From assembly GCF_019279795.1 (NCBI RefSeq), contig NC_056729.1, positions 1,865,963,077-1,866,027,076 of the forward strand: a DNA stretch of 64,000 bases, read 5' to 3'. A program made the position numbers and the translations under genes. Shown here piece by piece: positions 45,111 to 56,425 of this stretch (positions are counted from its first letter, which is position 1; every line of letters starts with the position of its first letter). This stretch comes from Protopterus annectens. Lineage: Eukaryota; Chordata; Ceratodontiformes; Protopteridae. The notes below the pieces were generated by a model that saw only the letters and a program-made list of their open reading frames with translations, searched no databases and was not told where the DNA came from.

Positions 45111-46425
45111 TCACAGACTTTCCATATTAGCCTTGACTTCAAAAAAGTATATTCCAAACAGGAGTGGTCCCAACATCGAGCCCTGTGGCACACCACTAGT
45201 AACTGGCCTCTTGCTGGATTTGGATTCACCCACTTTAACCACATATGTCCTGTCCTTGAGCCAACTGGCTATCCATCTGATGATGTAGGGATTTATGCTC
45301 AGTTTTGTGAGTTTATTTATAATACCTGAGTGGGGAATTGTGTCAAATGCCTTGGCCAGATCAAGGTAGGAGGTATGCACTGTTTTACCCTCATCCATGG
45401 CCTTATTGACTTTCTCAAAGAAATGCATCAGATTCAGTAAGCATAAGCTGCCCATGACATAGCCAGTTGGGTCAGGTCCAGTGTGTGGAGGGCTCCTGTG
45501 TTATTATATATCAGGCCCATGATTGTTCTTTCCATGGCCTTAAGTACCAGTATGGTCAGGTCCAGTGTGTGGAGGGCTCCTGTGTTATTATATATCAGGC
45601 CCATGATTGTTCTTTCCATGGCCTTAAGTACCAGTTGGGTCAGGTCCAGTGTGTGGAGGGCTCCTGTGTTATATATCAGGCCCATGATTGTTCTTTCCAT
45701 GGCCTTAAGTACCAGTATGGTCAGGTCCAGTGTGTGGAGGGCTCCTGTGTTGTTATATATCAGGCCCATGATTGTTCTTTCCATGGCCTTAAGTACCAGT
45801 ATGGTCAGGTCCAGTGTGTGGAGGGCTCCTGTGTTATTATATATCAGGCCCATGATTGTTCTTTCCATGGCCTTAAGTACCAGTTGGGTCAGGTCCAGTG
45901 TGTGGAGGGCTCCTGTGTTATTATATATCAGGCCCATGATTGTTCTTTCCATGGCCTTAAGTACCAGTTGGGTCAGGTCCAGTGTGTGGAGGGCTCCTGT
46001 GTTATTATATATCAGGCCCATGATTGTTTTTTCCATGGCCTTAAGTATAAGAGTAGTCAAACTTCTGGGTCTGTAATTTCTTGGGTCAGTAGTTGCTGGA
46101 TGACTGTTGCTGTCCTCCACTCTGTTGACACAAAGCCAATCCAGTGGCTGTGGTTAAATAGAGATCCTAATGGCCCTGATAATTCCTGATTTAAGCTGTT
46201 TAATCAGGCCCCACTGAAGCTGTGTTTTCACCTTTAGAGAGCACGGTGGCAACCTGTTCTTTGGTGGTAATTGGTGGTGGAGGGTATTTCTTGGTGGAGA
46301 ACTGGAGTTGATGGGGTGATGAAATTTGAGCTGAATTTGTCAGCCAACAGATTTGCTACGTATTCTGGTTGAGGGTTGGTGATGCCACCTACGACTAATT
46401 CCACATATTGTTGGGTATTGCCCAT
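45111..46425 (-). pseudogene. LINE B copy 3 RT with tandem 28-codon insertion
   Basis: Upstream YRPRSLTTLILKAME is followed by repeated units, then after a frame change LNLMHFFEKVNKAMDEGK, LDLAKAFDTIPHSG (first catalytic Asp) and SKRPVTSGVPQGSMLG. The normal family has one such segment between the YRPISLTS box and the LLNLVDFFE box. Here seven copies add about 170 residues in the palm/fingers region, which should destroy the fold. Confidence 0.85.
45469..46057 (-). repeat. Seven-copy 84-bp (28-codon) tandem array inside RT
   Basis: The word GGTCCAGTGTGTGGAGGGCT starts near 45,474, 45,558, 45,642, 45,723, 45,807, 45,891 and 45,975. Unit lengths are 84 bp, with one unit of 81 bp (a TTA missing, in-frame). 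Units are almost identical; the junction alternates TTGGGTC / TATGGTC. The minus-strand frame stays open across all units, and so do two plus-strand frames because of the repetition. Confidence 0.95.
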
Positions 46426-47022
46426 AATGTTGTGGACATAAGTGAAACGTGTTATGGTTATTCTTATCTTTAGAGTTTAATTTTACCTCCATGTCTGTGT
46501 TCAGAGATTTGACTAGTTCCCTTTTTTCTGTTGTTTAGACTAATGATGGACTTTTTTACTTTGTTGTACAGATTCAGTGTTACTTCTTGACAGGATTTTC
46601 TTTCTTTTGTTATAGAACCTATTAATACCAGGGGTCCAGTAGGGTGGCTTTATTGTGTGGTTTGACATGTTTTTATTTATTTATGGTACTGCAATACAGT
46701 TATGTGTATGGTCTTACAGGGCTTTTGCATGTACCCCTACATAGGTTTGTGTGTTTTCTGGATTTGGTGGAGCTTGGAAACTAGCTATGCCATCCCATAA
46801 TGGGGGGGTGGGGTGATTTACATTAGAGAAGTTCTTAAAGTTTTTCGGGTTTAGTGGTGGGGACTAGTTTCCCCTTTATATCAGGGAAGACCACTTTGTG
46901 ATCTGATTTTATAAGTGAGGATATTGCACTTGGGTGATGCAGTGCTCTCCCATATTTGTGAGTACCAGATCTAAGATATTTGTTTCCTAGTGGGAGTGCA
47001 GACTAGCTGCTCCATGGCATTT

Positions 47023-47608
47023 GAATATACGGGTCTAAATTAGAATATTTAAGTTTCACAACTTTGAATGTTCCAATATCGACCCCTATTCAGCAAACGC
47101 TGAAAATATTTAACATGCAGAAAAAATCTGATGTTCTGAAACACATACACACAACACAAGCACACCAAACAAACAGCAATCCACACACATACACCTAAAA
47201 TCTTGCATCTAGACCTACACTAAACTGTACATACACCACTATCTATCCACTTACCTTAACCCAAACCCTAAGGTCCGTCACTATCGCACAGTCACCTCAC
47301 ATGCGTCCTAATCCTAACTCCCCTACCCAGCCCTAACCCTCATGTCCACACAATCGCACACTTACCTGACCCGCGCCCTAACTCACCTAACCCGTGCCCA
47401 ATCGCACACTTACCTGAACCCGAGCCATAACTTTCCACCACAGTGCTGAAAATAGCAAAGCGACAGAAACGGACAACCAAATTTTTTCCCTAGGAAAAAA
47501 ATTTGATTTTCTGTAGCTTCGCTATTTTCAGTGTTCGCTGAATAGGGGTCGATATTAGAACATTTAAAGTTGTGAAACTTCGATGTTCTAATATAGACCC
47601 GAATATAC
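47023..47608. mobile_element. 570-bp MITE-like element with ~75-bp inverted repeats and 8-bp TSD
   Basis: The element spans 47,031-47,600. TIRs start GGGTCTAAATTAGAA on the left and GGGTCTATATTAGAACATCG on the right (read inward) and run to the CAGCGAACACTGAAAAT region, about 75 bp with ~90% identity. GAATATAC flanks both sides. The interior is CA-rich with imperfect repeats of AATCGCACACTTACCTGA. There is no coding region. The 8-bp TSD fits hAT or another 8-bp superfamily; the TIR does not start with the usual hAT CAGGG. Confidence 0.85.
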
Positions 47609-48112
47609 AAAGTCAAGAAAACTTTGGGCCTGCATGTTAATGGTCATATGTACCTCTCAATTAATGGAGGGTAGTTAAAATCAGCTAAAAATCAGCTTAA
47701 AATCAGGTATTGAGCTGGATGGTGAGTGATTCTAGTAACTTCAGGTATGATGTATGGGTTTTCTGTTTCACAATGGGGGACCTGTAGCCAGCAAGAATAT
47801 AGTAATGGATTTTCCCATGGTTAGTTGGTCATGAAGTAGCTCAAACATGTCATATTGTTTGACCAGCCTTGAGATGCTCTTACCCTTTATGTAGATAGAT
47901 ATACCACCGCCATTTGCTCTTTTGTGTTCAGTGGGTGGTTGGAATGTATGAAAAGCATTTAGCCATACACTGCTGGAGTGCTTTCCATAGCTTTGAACCA
48001 TGTTTCAGTAACTGCACAGACGTCAGCATTTTCCAGGTTGAGGAGAACTTCCAGAGAGTGCAGTTTCTTGTTGAGACCCCTTGCTTTGAGCAGTAACACC
48101 TTTAGCTTGTCC

Positions 48113-49195
48113 TCAGTAGCTTTTGTTTAGTGGAAGGTCTGTCTGTTTGGCAGTGCCTAAAAAGGCACTATAGGATTGGTTTATGTTTTGGCCAGTATAA
48201 AAGCCTACAGTTGACAGGTGAAGACTAGCCCTGGCAAAGCAGCATGGCCTGGCAATCATGACCTCCCTGGCTGACAATATTAGACCCCTTTGGAATGACA
48301 CCAGTAGCTAAGTCAGTTGTTAGTCTATCATTTTCTGCTGGTATTGTGGCATCACCCTTGAAGACGGTAGAGTGATGCTCAGTGCTGGCCTCATACCTGT
48401 CTGTGATGCATATTCTGAGAGCTCAATCATGTCTCTCTTCATATAGTCCAAGGAGGTACGCCTCAGTTCATTCACATCGACATGGGATATGACCAAGTCA
48501 TACTGGTACATAGGTGTAAGTGTCTCGAGTACTTGCTTGATCTGGGGAATGCTGGCTCCTGACAACTAACTGTAACGTCCCCTTATCCAGTCTGGTAAGG
48601 GGGATATCACTGTGTCCCACAATGGTGTCTCCTATGACCAGAATACTGAGTTGTGGAATATTTTGCCTTATGGGCTTGGTAGTTAAGACACAATTAGATG
48701 TGGCTTTATGGGTTGTGATGGGAATTGTCTTGTTTGTGTGCATGCAGAGTTTCTGAGGGCTGTGCCTGAAAGGCCTTGGAGGTTTGGGTAGGTTACATGT
48801 GAACACGTCTGCAAATGTGATTCTGTGTGTCTGGTCCTTTGTGGATGCAATGACTATGTGTGCATCACTGGCAACCTGTTTTTTTGCATATGTGGCAGTT
48901 CTGTTTCCAGTGTCAATGTGTAACTACTTCTCTCATGTATTGTATTTCTCTATTCGAGAATTAAGTGGTTGTCGGTGTGCGTAAGGCAATTGTTACATTG
49001 CCTTAGGATGCCCATGTCCATCAAGCTGGATGCAGAGGTAGCAGGATTCATGGTTGTAGGTCCTAATGTATACTTGAAAGATAGGAGTGGAGGGTATTTG
49101 TAACTGGACAATGAAAGTGCTTCCTTGGTGTAGTCTGCAGCTAAACTAACCAGTAATGCTGCCCAGTGCCAAACCAGATGATCTCTGAGCAGCAA
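48113..49195 (-). pseudogene. LINE B copy 3 ORF1 (broken)
   Basis: Minus-strand readings: MDMGILRQCNNCLTHTDNHL near 49,030 (zinc-type N-terminus), LVIGDTIVGHSDIPLTRLDK near 48,640 (the esterase GDS box is GDT here), LISHVDVNELRRTSLDYMK near 48,470 and RPCCFARASLHLSTVGF near 48,250, where the DGLHLS box has lost its Asp and Gly. It is a decayed copy of the intact ORF1 at 60,876. Confidence 0.82.
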
Positions 49196-49200
49196 TAGTT

Positions 49201-49700
49201 TGGGGTGCTATAATAAGTTAAGGTAGACCTAAGTAACTGCAACTAAATGCATTAATGCTGCTCACCATACATAGTAGTTGCCTGTGAGTAACACAGGAAT
49301 GAGATAAAGTTCTGAGGTGTTTTTATAGGGAAGTTGTAACTTCTGGTGATTGCATTTATACAAGGCACCAGTAATAGCCTCTGGGGAAAGAGCAGTTTCT
49401 TGCAAACACAAGGTTTATATACAATCAGAAAAACAGCAAGCTTTACACTAATTATGCCCTAAAGCCAATCAGGTAAGCACACTGTGAGCTTTCCACCAGC
49501 AATTTCCAGCTTAGATAAGTGAAATCAGCTCTCTCCCTGCTGCAAGAGTGTAGTCTTTGATGCTTTTAATGTAAAATGACTACTTTGGAGCAGAAGAGCA
49601 TCCATTACAGCAGTTTGAAAATGCAACCTGAAATTTTAAAGAAGGCAAAAAAAGAAAATAAATAGCACCGTAAACCTTCACAGTATAATGAAAATAAGCA
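49201..49700. other. Gene-free stretch
   Basis: No coding potential and no similarity to the LINE B 5' region at 58.8-60.9 kb that I can see. Nothing recognised. Confidence 0.5.
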
Positions 49701-49881
49701 ATGTGTGGCCTTCTATTCCAATGTTGCAGTATTCATGGTGTGGGATTTCCTGCCTCAAGTGATCTGACGTTGGCTCCTATACAAAAGCTTAAGCCTGGCT
49801 GCTGTAGGTGCATCGGACATCACACACAGGGCCATAAACCAGAGACCTTAAATGTGATGTCTGCACGCACAGACCTCAGAA
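49701..49881 (+). repeat. DIRS-b left ITR
   Basis: GTTGCAGTATTCATGGTGTG begins the part repeated inverted at 58,639-58,797. It contains TGACGT (49,767) and a TATA-like CTATACAAAAG 10 bases later, the same order as in DIRS-a. Confidence 0.92.
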
Positions 49882-50132
49882 CTTTTCAGCCGCAGATGAT
49901 GTCACTTCAATCATTCAGCTTCTACTCACGAATACTTCGTAAAGATAAGTACCCCACTGGGGTTTTTTGAATACCGTTGCTTAAGCTTGGTTTGTTTCTT
50001 GGCAGATGTCAGCTAAAAAAAGGCAACTGTAATTGCAGGCATCTGATACCGCACAAAGATACCCACGATAGGTGCGTATTTTGTTTAGGTACGTAGCACA
50101 ACTATACGTCATGTTCCATTTGTAAGTCTTCC

Positions 50133-51640
50133 ATGCCCAAAACTCTTCTCAGCCGTTTGGCCGCCTTAAATTTATATCTCGAGAGCCAGCATCTAAAACA
50201 CCTGGCTCTTAGGATGGACCCCGTGTCGGCCGCCCAACCCAAACCACCTAGGAAGAAGGCCAAGGTTTCCAGGCCTATTCTTACTTCCGCTCTGCTGTTG
50301 GACGCCCCACCAGCTTCTGATATAGGGGCCGAGGAATGCCCAATTTCACCGGCTTAGATGTTTTCCGTTGAGGAAGCCATTTCTGCAGCCACGGAAAGCA
50401 CATCCACGGAGACTATTCAGATGTCGGTCCCTACCGACGTCAAGGGGGAACCTCTTGTTGGCTGGCCGACCGAGTTCTCTCCTACTGCAGGCTGGGCCTC
50501 TGTTTCTAGGCCTTCCCCTAAGCCTATGCCTTCCAAGAAAAAAACAGAAGACAAAACATATCACTCCTGCTTCTGAAGCACTGCCAGATTGGCAGTCTTT
50601 TACAAACTTTGTGATACAGGCCTTCACGGCCCTTAGGCCCACAGGCCTACAACCCTCTACCATTCTTGTGCTGACCCATCAACCAACCTGTGCCTCTTCT
50701 CTCCCCTTACCCACTTCCCAAGAGGGAGAAGAACAAGATCAATATGATTCCTCCTCAGAGGAATCAGTCTCTTAATGTTTCTCAGATTGCTTCCCCTGTG
50801 GACTACTACTCCCCAGATTAAGACTCCACTGAAGGGGACTCCCCATCTGAAGATATTATATTTCTGGAAACTATAACTAAAATGAAGGAGTACTTCAGGT
50901 GGGACACTACCCTGATGACTGACACCCAGAAGAAGTATTTTGAGCTTCTGCAACCTGAGTCTCCCTCCCCTTTAGCTATCCCTCCTGTGCTTCCAGCCTT
51001 CCTGGATGGATTTAACTCTGTCTGTATGAACCCAGATTCACAGCCTCCATCCCTAAAAAGACCAGACAGGTTTTATAAGGTGCCTGATGACCAAATGTTT
51101 CTGGTTAAACCTCCCCTGGCAGACCCTGCTGTCATTGCTATGTCTCCTGACAGACAGTCTAGACAGGTACCCTCTGCTTCTCTCCGGCCCACAGACAAGG
51201 ACAGTAACACCATGGACAGAATGGGTAAAAAGATGTACACTTCCTCTACCCTGGCTTTCAGAGCTATCAATTACCAAACATACATGGTCAAATACACTCT
51301 GGATCTCGTGTCCCAGACCTCAACCCTGTTAGCCTCTACACTTGAGTGTTCTACAAAGTCTGACATTGTATCAAAACTGTCCCTAGCCACCCAAGTAGCC
51401 AGACACTCCATTAGGTGTAGTTACGATGCAGCAGAAGCCTTGTCCATGTCTGCAGCCTCTGCATCTGCCATTTGCAGATATTCCTGACTATGCCTCCACC
51501 CTCTTCCAGGGGATTTCAAATCCAAAATTATGGATGCCCCACTGGACTACAACCTTTTTTTTGACAAAAATTCAGCTGAGCTCTTGAAAAACTTGCAAGA
51601 AAAAAGCAAAGAGCTGTAAGACATCAAACATTTGCTGGTG
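50133..51640 (+). pseudogene. DIRS-b gag-like protein (broken)
   Basis: Open pieces: 50,133-50,357 (basic PPRKKAKV stretch), 50,358-50,576 in the same frame after a TAG, then 50,882-51,487 with FYKVPDDQMFLVKPP, KKMYTSSTLAFRAINYQ and HSIRCSYDAAEAL, and a tail with DIKHLLVSPFPKYYRNYPAK near 51,630. It aligns with DIRS-d gag and, more distantly, DIRS-a. Several shifts and stops (50,355; about 50,580; 51,487; 51,618) break it. Confidence 0.8.
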
Positions 51641-51822
51641 TCCCCTTTCCCTAAGTACTACAGGAATTATCCAGCAAAAACTTATTTTGTCAGGAGGAGG
51701 ACTTCTTCTCATCCTTCCTCCTCTAGGCCTAGAAGAGGATCCAGGATACAGCCTTACTCAAGACCTCCTAACAACCCCCCTTCCAAACACCCCTTTCTGG
51801 ACAGAGAGGGCCTTACTTCTGC

Positions 51823-53600
51823 GTGACTGCCTTGCCCACCTACCATTGTCTCCCTGCCTTCCCCACTGCTTCCCCTTTTGGGAAACTATCACCACAGACC
51901 AATGGGTCCTTTCCATCATTCAGAAGGGGATATTTTCTCTTTTGGAGGGAAAAAACAAGGCCCAAACCTATCCCTTTCCCACCAAAAAAACAGCTCCAGC
52001 TCTTCCCTCTCATTCTGCCGGAGCTCCTTTCACTAGGAACTGTAGAACCAGTCCCCTTGGCCCAGGAAGGAAAATGATTCTTCTCTTGTCTATTCCTAGT
52101 CCCCAAAAAGGATGGTCCTTTGAGACCCATACTAGACCTATCCTTCCTAAATCAGTTCCTAAAGGTTCCCTCCTTCAGGATGCTCTTTCTGCAAACTCTC
52201 TTACTCTTGATCCCACCCCAAGCCTTTATGACCACTCTGGACGTAAAGAAGGCTTAGCTCCACATTCCTATCAGGCCCTCCCACAGGAAATACCTACGAT
52301 TTACTGGCATTTCCTCACATTTTCAATTTACAGCCTTGCCCTTTTGCTTATCTACTGCTCCCAGAGTTTTCACAAAATGCCTGGCTCTCGCCATTGCGTT
52401 TTGCAGAACCAGGGGGTATCCAGATGGACATTCTTCTTCTGGTGGAATCAGAATCCATGCTTCAAAATCATCTGAAACTCACCATGACCCTTCTTCATAA
52501 CTTGGGGTTTACCCTAAACCTTCAGAAATGCTCTCTTCACCCCCAGCAGGGCAAAGTTTTCCAGGGCTGCAGGATCAGATCAGACATGATGAGGTCCTTC
52601 CTCCCACAGGACAAAGTTCAGTCTCTCTCAAGTCACTTCAAAGGCCTTCTTTCAGTATCCCACCTTTCTGCAAGGCATTTCCTACAAGTCCTAGGACTCA
52701 TGGCAGTCACTGTTCCCATGCTTCTATTAGCCAGGATGTGCATGAGAAAATTCCAATGGTACTTAAAAAATGTGTGGTCTCGGCACTCCCTAGACAAACT
52801 AATCCCCCTTCTGCCGGCACTCCCTAGACAAACTAATCCCCCTTCTGTCCTGCCTAAAGTCAGAATTGAGGTGGTGGATCCAACAAATCCGCCAGAACCA
52901 GGACATTCCCCTTCAACTCCCCCCTACACAATCTATGCACACAGATGCATTAGACCTGGGGGGGGGGCAACACTAAAGGAATTCAGGGTACAAGAGCCTT
53001 GGAACCTTGCCCTTCAAAAACAACAGATCAACATCGGGGAGATAACTGTAGTCTTGTTGGCCCTCCAGGTGTTCCTCCCCATCCTTCAACCAGGCCTTGT
53101 TCACATTCTTACAGACAACACCATGGTCATGTGGTACCTGAACAAACAAGGAGGGACAAAGGCCTATCTCTTATGCCGGAAAACCCTACAGATTTGGGAT
53201 CTAGCCGCCAAACACAACCTTTTCCTGCAAGCTTCTTACATCCCCTCTCAGAAAAACAAACAAGCAAGTTTGCTGAGTAGAACATCCTCTCATCTTCATG
53301 AATGGATGCTGAACAGGGAAACCTTCCTAGACATAGTCCACCAGTGGGACACACCTCAAGGGGGGTCTGTTTGCCTCCCCCCAGAACAGACAACTAAGCA
53401 GCTTCTGTAGCAGGGATCACACTCCATTAGCCTGAAGAGTGAATACCTTCAGTTTCCCATGGAAGGGGATGTTCCTATATGCCTTCCCCCCCTTCCCATT
53501 AATACAAAAGGTCATCCTGAAAATCAAGAAGGACCAGCCAAAAATCTTGCTAGTGACTCCCTATGGACCAAGGCAACACTGGTTCCTCCTTCTTCACTCT
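51823..53600 (+). pseudogene. DIRS-b RT, RNase H and downstream segment; catalytic box deleted
   Basis: RT boxes: FLVPKKDGPLRPILDLS, MTTLDVKKA (then stop), LPFCLSTAPRVFTK. Where DIRS-a reads GIQIYPYLDD, this copy reads GIQMD (near 52,420): about 15 bases are missing, removing most of the YLDD box, in frame. A 34-base tandem duplication (52,781-52,814 and 52,815-52,848) shifts the frame before RNase H, and a G run near 52,961 restores it. RNase H has LTDNTMVMWYLNKQGG. The last part (YAFPPFPLIQKVILK, LLVTPYGP) is the methyltransferase-like segment. Confidence 0.85.
52781..52848 (+). repeat. 34-bp tandem duplication in DIRS-b
   Basis: CGGCACTCCCTAGACAAACT and the following 14 bases occur twice in a row. 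34 is not a multiple of 3, so the frame shifts. Confidence 0.95.
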
Positions 53601-53737
53601 TTTGCCAAGGGCAATTACCACAAGTTACTCTACAAGGTGGACCTACTCACTCAACAAAAGGAATCTGTTATTCACCCTCAGCTGAAAAATGCTAAATCTA
53701 ACTATTTGGGTGATCAACTTCTAATCCCTTACAGACA
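53600..53737 (+). pseudogene. DIRS-b YR start, left of the hAT insertion
   Basis: Non-conserved YR leader. The frame is resumed at 57,357 with EDVLSVLREARKPTTRKTYL, matching the DIRS-a YR start, so the insertion lies just before the conserved core-binding domain. Confidence 0.7.
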
Positions 53738-54097
53738 ACTCTACTCAGGGCCGGTGTTAGCATTTTGGGGGCCCCCAGCAAATGTCAAGTTGGGGGCCCC
53801 CTAGGCACTTCCAGTATAAGTATCATTCTATCAATGCCATCCATCCTAAGCAGCCTTTTATTTCGTGCTGCAAACTTTTAGGAATAGTAGCCACAGACAG
53901 ACCTGCAGCTACAAGCATTTACATTACAACAGACCTATGTACCACACTATCACTATGGTGACCTGTCTAACAAAGGGTCAGTTACAGTTACTGGCACTTA
54001 GTTGCAACAATGATACATTGCAACAAGTCTATGTACAGGTCTGGACTTAAAGTGAAATGATGACTAGGCTGACATTTCAATACCCCCCCCCACGCAC

Positions 54098-54156
<59 letters not shown>
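54098..54156. repeat. (CA)n microsatellite
   Basis: About 28 CA units inside the hAT-type element. Confidence 0.95.
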
Positions 54157-54160
<4 letters not shown>

Positions 54161-55183
54161 AGTCCTCTCCTCTGATTTGCACTCCTTTTGGGCTCCCCAT
54201 ACCATGCATGTTACTTTTTTCTTCTTTATCTCACATTTTGCCTTACTCTCAGCTTTTTCAAGAAGCCATAACTTTCTATATGCTCTGAAATGCATTTAAC
54301 ACAACCTTTTCATCCAATAATGGCTTGAACAGAAATTATGATTAAGGAAAGAAATTCACTGTTGTGGTTCAGCTTTAGTTTTCCTTGTATCCTTTCAACA
54401 CACCTTTCCTGAACAAGACAGCACAGTAATAACCATTTAGGAAATAACTCAAGCCAGGGCCCAAGAAGCCACAGGTTTATAGATGGTCTGGGATGCATTT
54501 TAAAGCATTTTCTCAACATTTTACTCCAATGGTGGCCTAAACAAAAATCATGAAAAAAAAAAGAATTTCAGTCTTATTTTTTTTCTTTCAAGGAAGACGT
54601 AAGTTGTGCCCAAGGCTTAATTTTCAAAGCTGACAAAATTGTAGCTTACAGTAAACTAACAAGCCAGTAGTTGTGAGAAGTCTTATCTGGGAATACTGCC
54701 TACCTCCGTAACCCCCTACAAAAGACAGTCACTGCCTATGCATCCCTCTGGTGTTAGACTGGAATAAGCAGAGATTTAAATTGCCTTCGTCATATATTTC
54801 AAGTGACTGCTGATTTGCATATACATAGCATGTTCTTCACCCCTAGCCCTCAAAGGCAGACACATATGTGCCTAATACATGATTGTGAGAATGATTTCAG
54901 TAATATATTCAAATTTGTTGCTCCTAGACAGTACACCTCTCTTACACAAGCTAAAGTAACCTTCTTTGTACACCTCTGAGGTTTGTGAGAAACACTGCCC
55001 TCAGCTCAAACACAAGCTATAATAACTTCATGTGCACACTTCTAAGGTTTGACCGTAATGAAAATTAAAGTTGTAATAACCACACAATCTCCAGCCCCTC
55101 ATAACCTGTAGCAGCTTTCTGTACACACACATTTGAGCAGGGCTAGTTTTAAGGTTTACCTTACATGTGCTGCACACAGGCGA

Positions 55184-55560
55184 CGATCAAATGTTGAAAG
55201 ACAGTTTTCAAGTTCTGAAAACTTCGAACGGAAGACGGTTCGAATGTGCAATGAGTGAATGCACAGTGAGAGTCGCTCATTGCACATTCAACATTTAGGG
55301 GCAGAGCGCACTATAGTGGGGAGTTGGAAATGGTTCCATTCCCCACTGTAGTGCGATCTCGGAGTTAGAATAATAAAGAAGGGGTGTGGGGCAGGGGCTT
55401 GCCCCTGCATTACACGGCATATACTTTTGTTGTTGATATTCATGTTCGAAAAACAGCGAATCGGCTGTTTGATTTGCTGCTTTTCAAACATTAGAAACTG
55501 TCACTTTTTCCAGTTTCGTTTTAACGATGCAAGGATATGACCACTCGCAAAAGTGTGATT
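55184..55560. repeat. Hairpin-rich stretch with shared CTCGGAGTTRGAATAATAAA word
   Basis: Includes short inverted repeats (GTGCAATGAGTG ... CGCTCATTGCAC around 55,235-55,285; GGGGAGTTGGAA ... TTCCATTCCCC around 55,318-55,345). The CTCGGAGTTAGAATAATAAA stretch (55,359-55,378) matches 8,001-8,020 with one change and is followed in both by GGGTGTG and a G/C-rich inverted pair. It may be a small transposon nested in the hAT-type element; ends not resolved. Confidence 0.4.
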
Positions 55561-55952
55561 CGAGGTTTTAAAGGTAAACCTAGTTTCAAAATGGGTGTGG
55601 CTGTAAACAGAGGTTATCAGCTTTTTCCTAAAAGGGTCATATCTCAGCACCATTCAGATTAAACAGCATATTCAGAAAATTGATACATTTTTCTCCAACA
55701 AGCAACAGCTTTGGTGGGGGCCTCCACAGATTCAATGATGATTAAGGGAGTCCCCATTATCCATTTAGACAGTCTGGTGAGTGGGGGCTACCAGACCCCA
55801 AGAATATGTAAGTGTCTGAATGTTCTGTGATATATGTTATGTCTTACTTTTGAAATCCAATTACTTGTTAGGTATATTTTTTACTGATACCCAGAAGAAT
55901 AATGTTTGTGTCCTGGCATTATTGGGTGCGTGCACATATAAAAATCAGGGAT

Positions 55953-55960
<8 letters not shown>

Positions 55961-56008
<48 letters not shown>
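55961..56008. repeat. (CA)n microsatellite
   Basis: About 24 CA units. Confidence 0.95.
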
Positions 56009-56012
<4 letters not shown>

Positions 56013-56162
56013 TAAGCCACAGCAGTACGAGTTTTGTACTTAATTTCAGCAAACAGCAACAGATTGTGCAACACTGGTACTGCCACACCAGATCAGTCAC
56101 TGCTGTTTAGCAGTCGTCAAACAGCAGAAGGGGTAAGATTTATTTCATTGAGGACTGATGCA

Positions 56163-56425
56163 TACCTGTTACTGTCCCTGCTTTCACATACCTGTCACTG
56201 GCCCTGATTTCACAGACCTGTCACTGGCCCTGCTTTCACAGACCTGTCACTGTCCCTGATTTCACATACCTGTCACTTTCTCTGATTTCACATACCTGTC
56301 ACTGTCCCTGATTTCACAGACCTGTCACTGTCCCTGCTTTCACAGACCTGTCACTGTCCCTGATTTCACATACCTGTCACTGTCCCTGATTTCACATACC
56401 TGTCACTGTTCCTGATTTCACAGGC
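56163..56425. repeat. 26-bp minisatellite, about 10 copies
   Basis: The unit resembles CTGTCACTGTCCCTGATTTC plus ACA(T/G)AC, with alternation of GATTTC/GCTTTC and CATACC/CAGACC between copies. Inside the hAT-type element; no coding sense. Confidence 0.9.

Larger units (their letters stand above)
44580..49200 (-). mobile_element. LINE B copy 3, nearly full coding length, decayed
   Basis: Minus strand: ORF1 (49,195-48,113), endonuclease (48,000-46,700, interrupted by a 570-bp element), RT (46,425-45,111) containing a seven-copy in-frame tandem array, and the RT thumb to about 44,640. A GVPQGSMLGPLLFGIYF box lies near 45,190. Frames are broken in many places. The family is that of the 58.8-64 kb copy. 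Confidence 0.85.

Noticed and set aside
45467-46189. 240-codon and 197-codon plus-strand frames with repeated Cys/His-rich units
   Set aside because: They are the opposite strand of the seven-copy RT tandem array; periodic sequence with a unit divisible by three stays open in several frames. No independent evidence of a gene.
47270-47345. CCCTAACCCT words resembling telomere repeats
   Set aside because: Irregular, only a few units inside the 570-bp element; not TTAGGG arrays.
54057-54299. Short frames over the CA microsatellite
   Set aside because: Thr/His or Cys/Val repeats from (CA)n in both strands; no gene.
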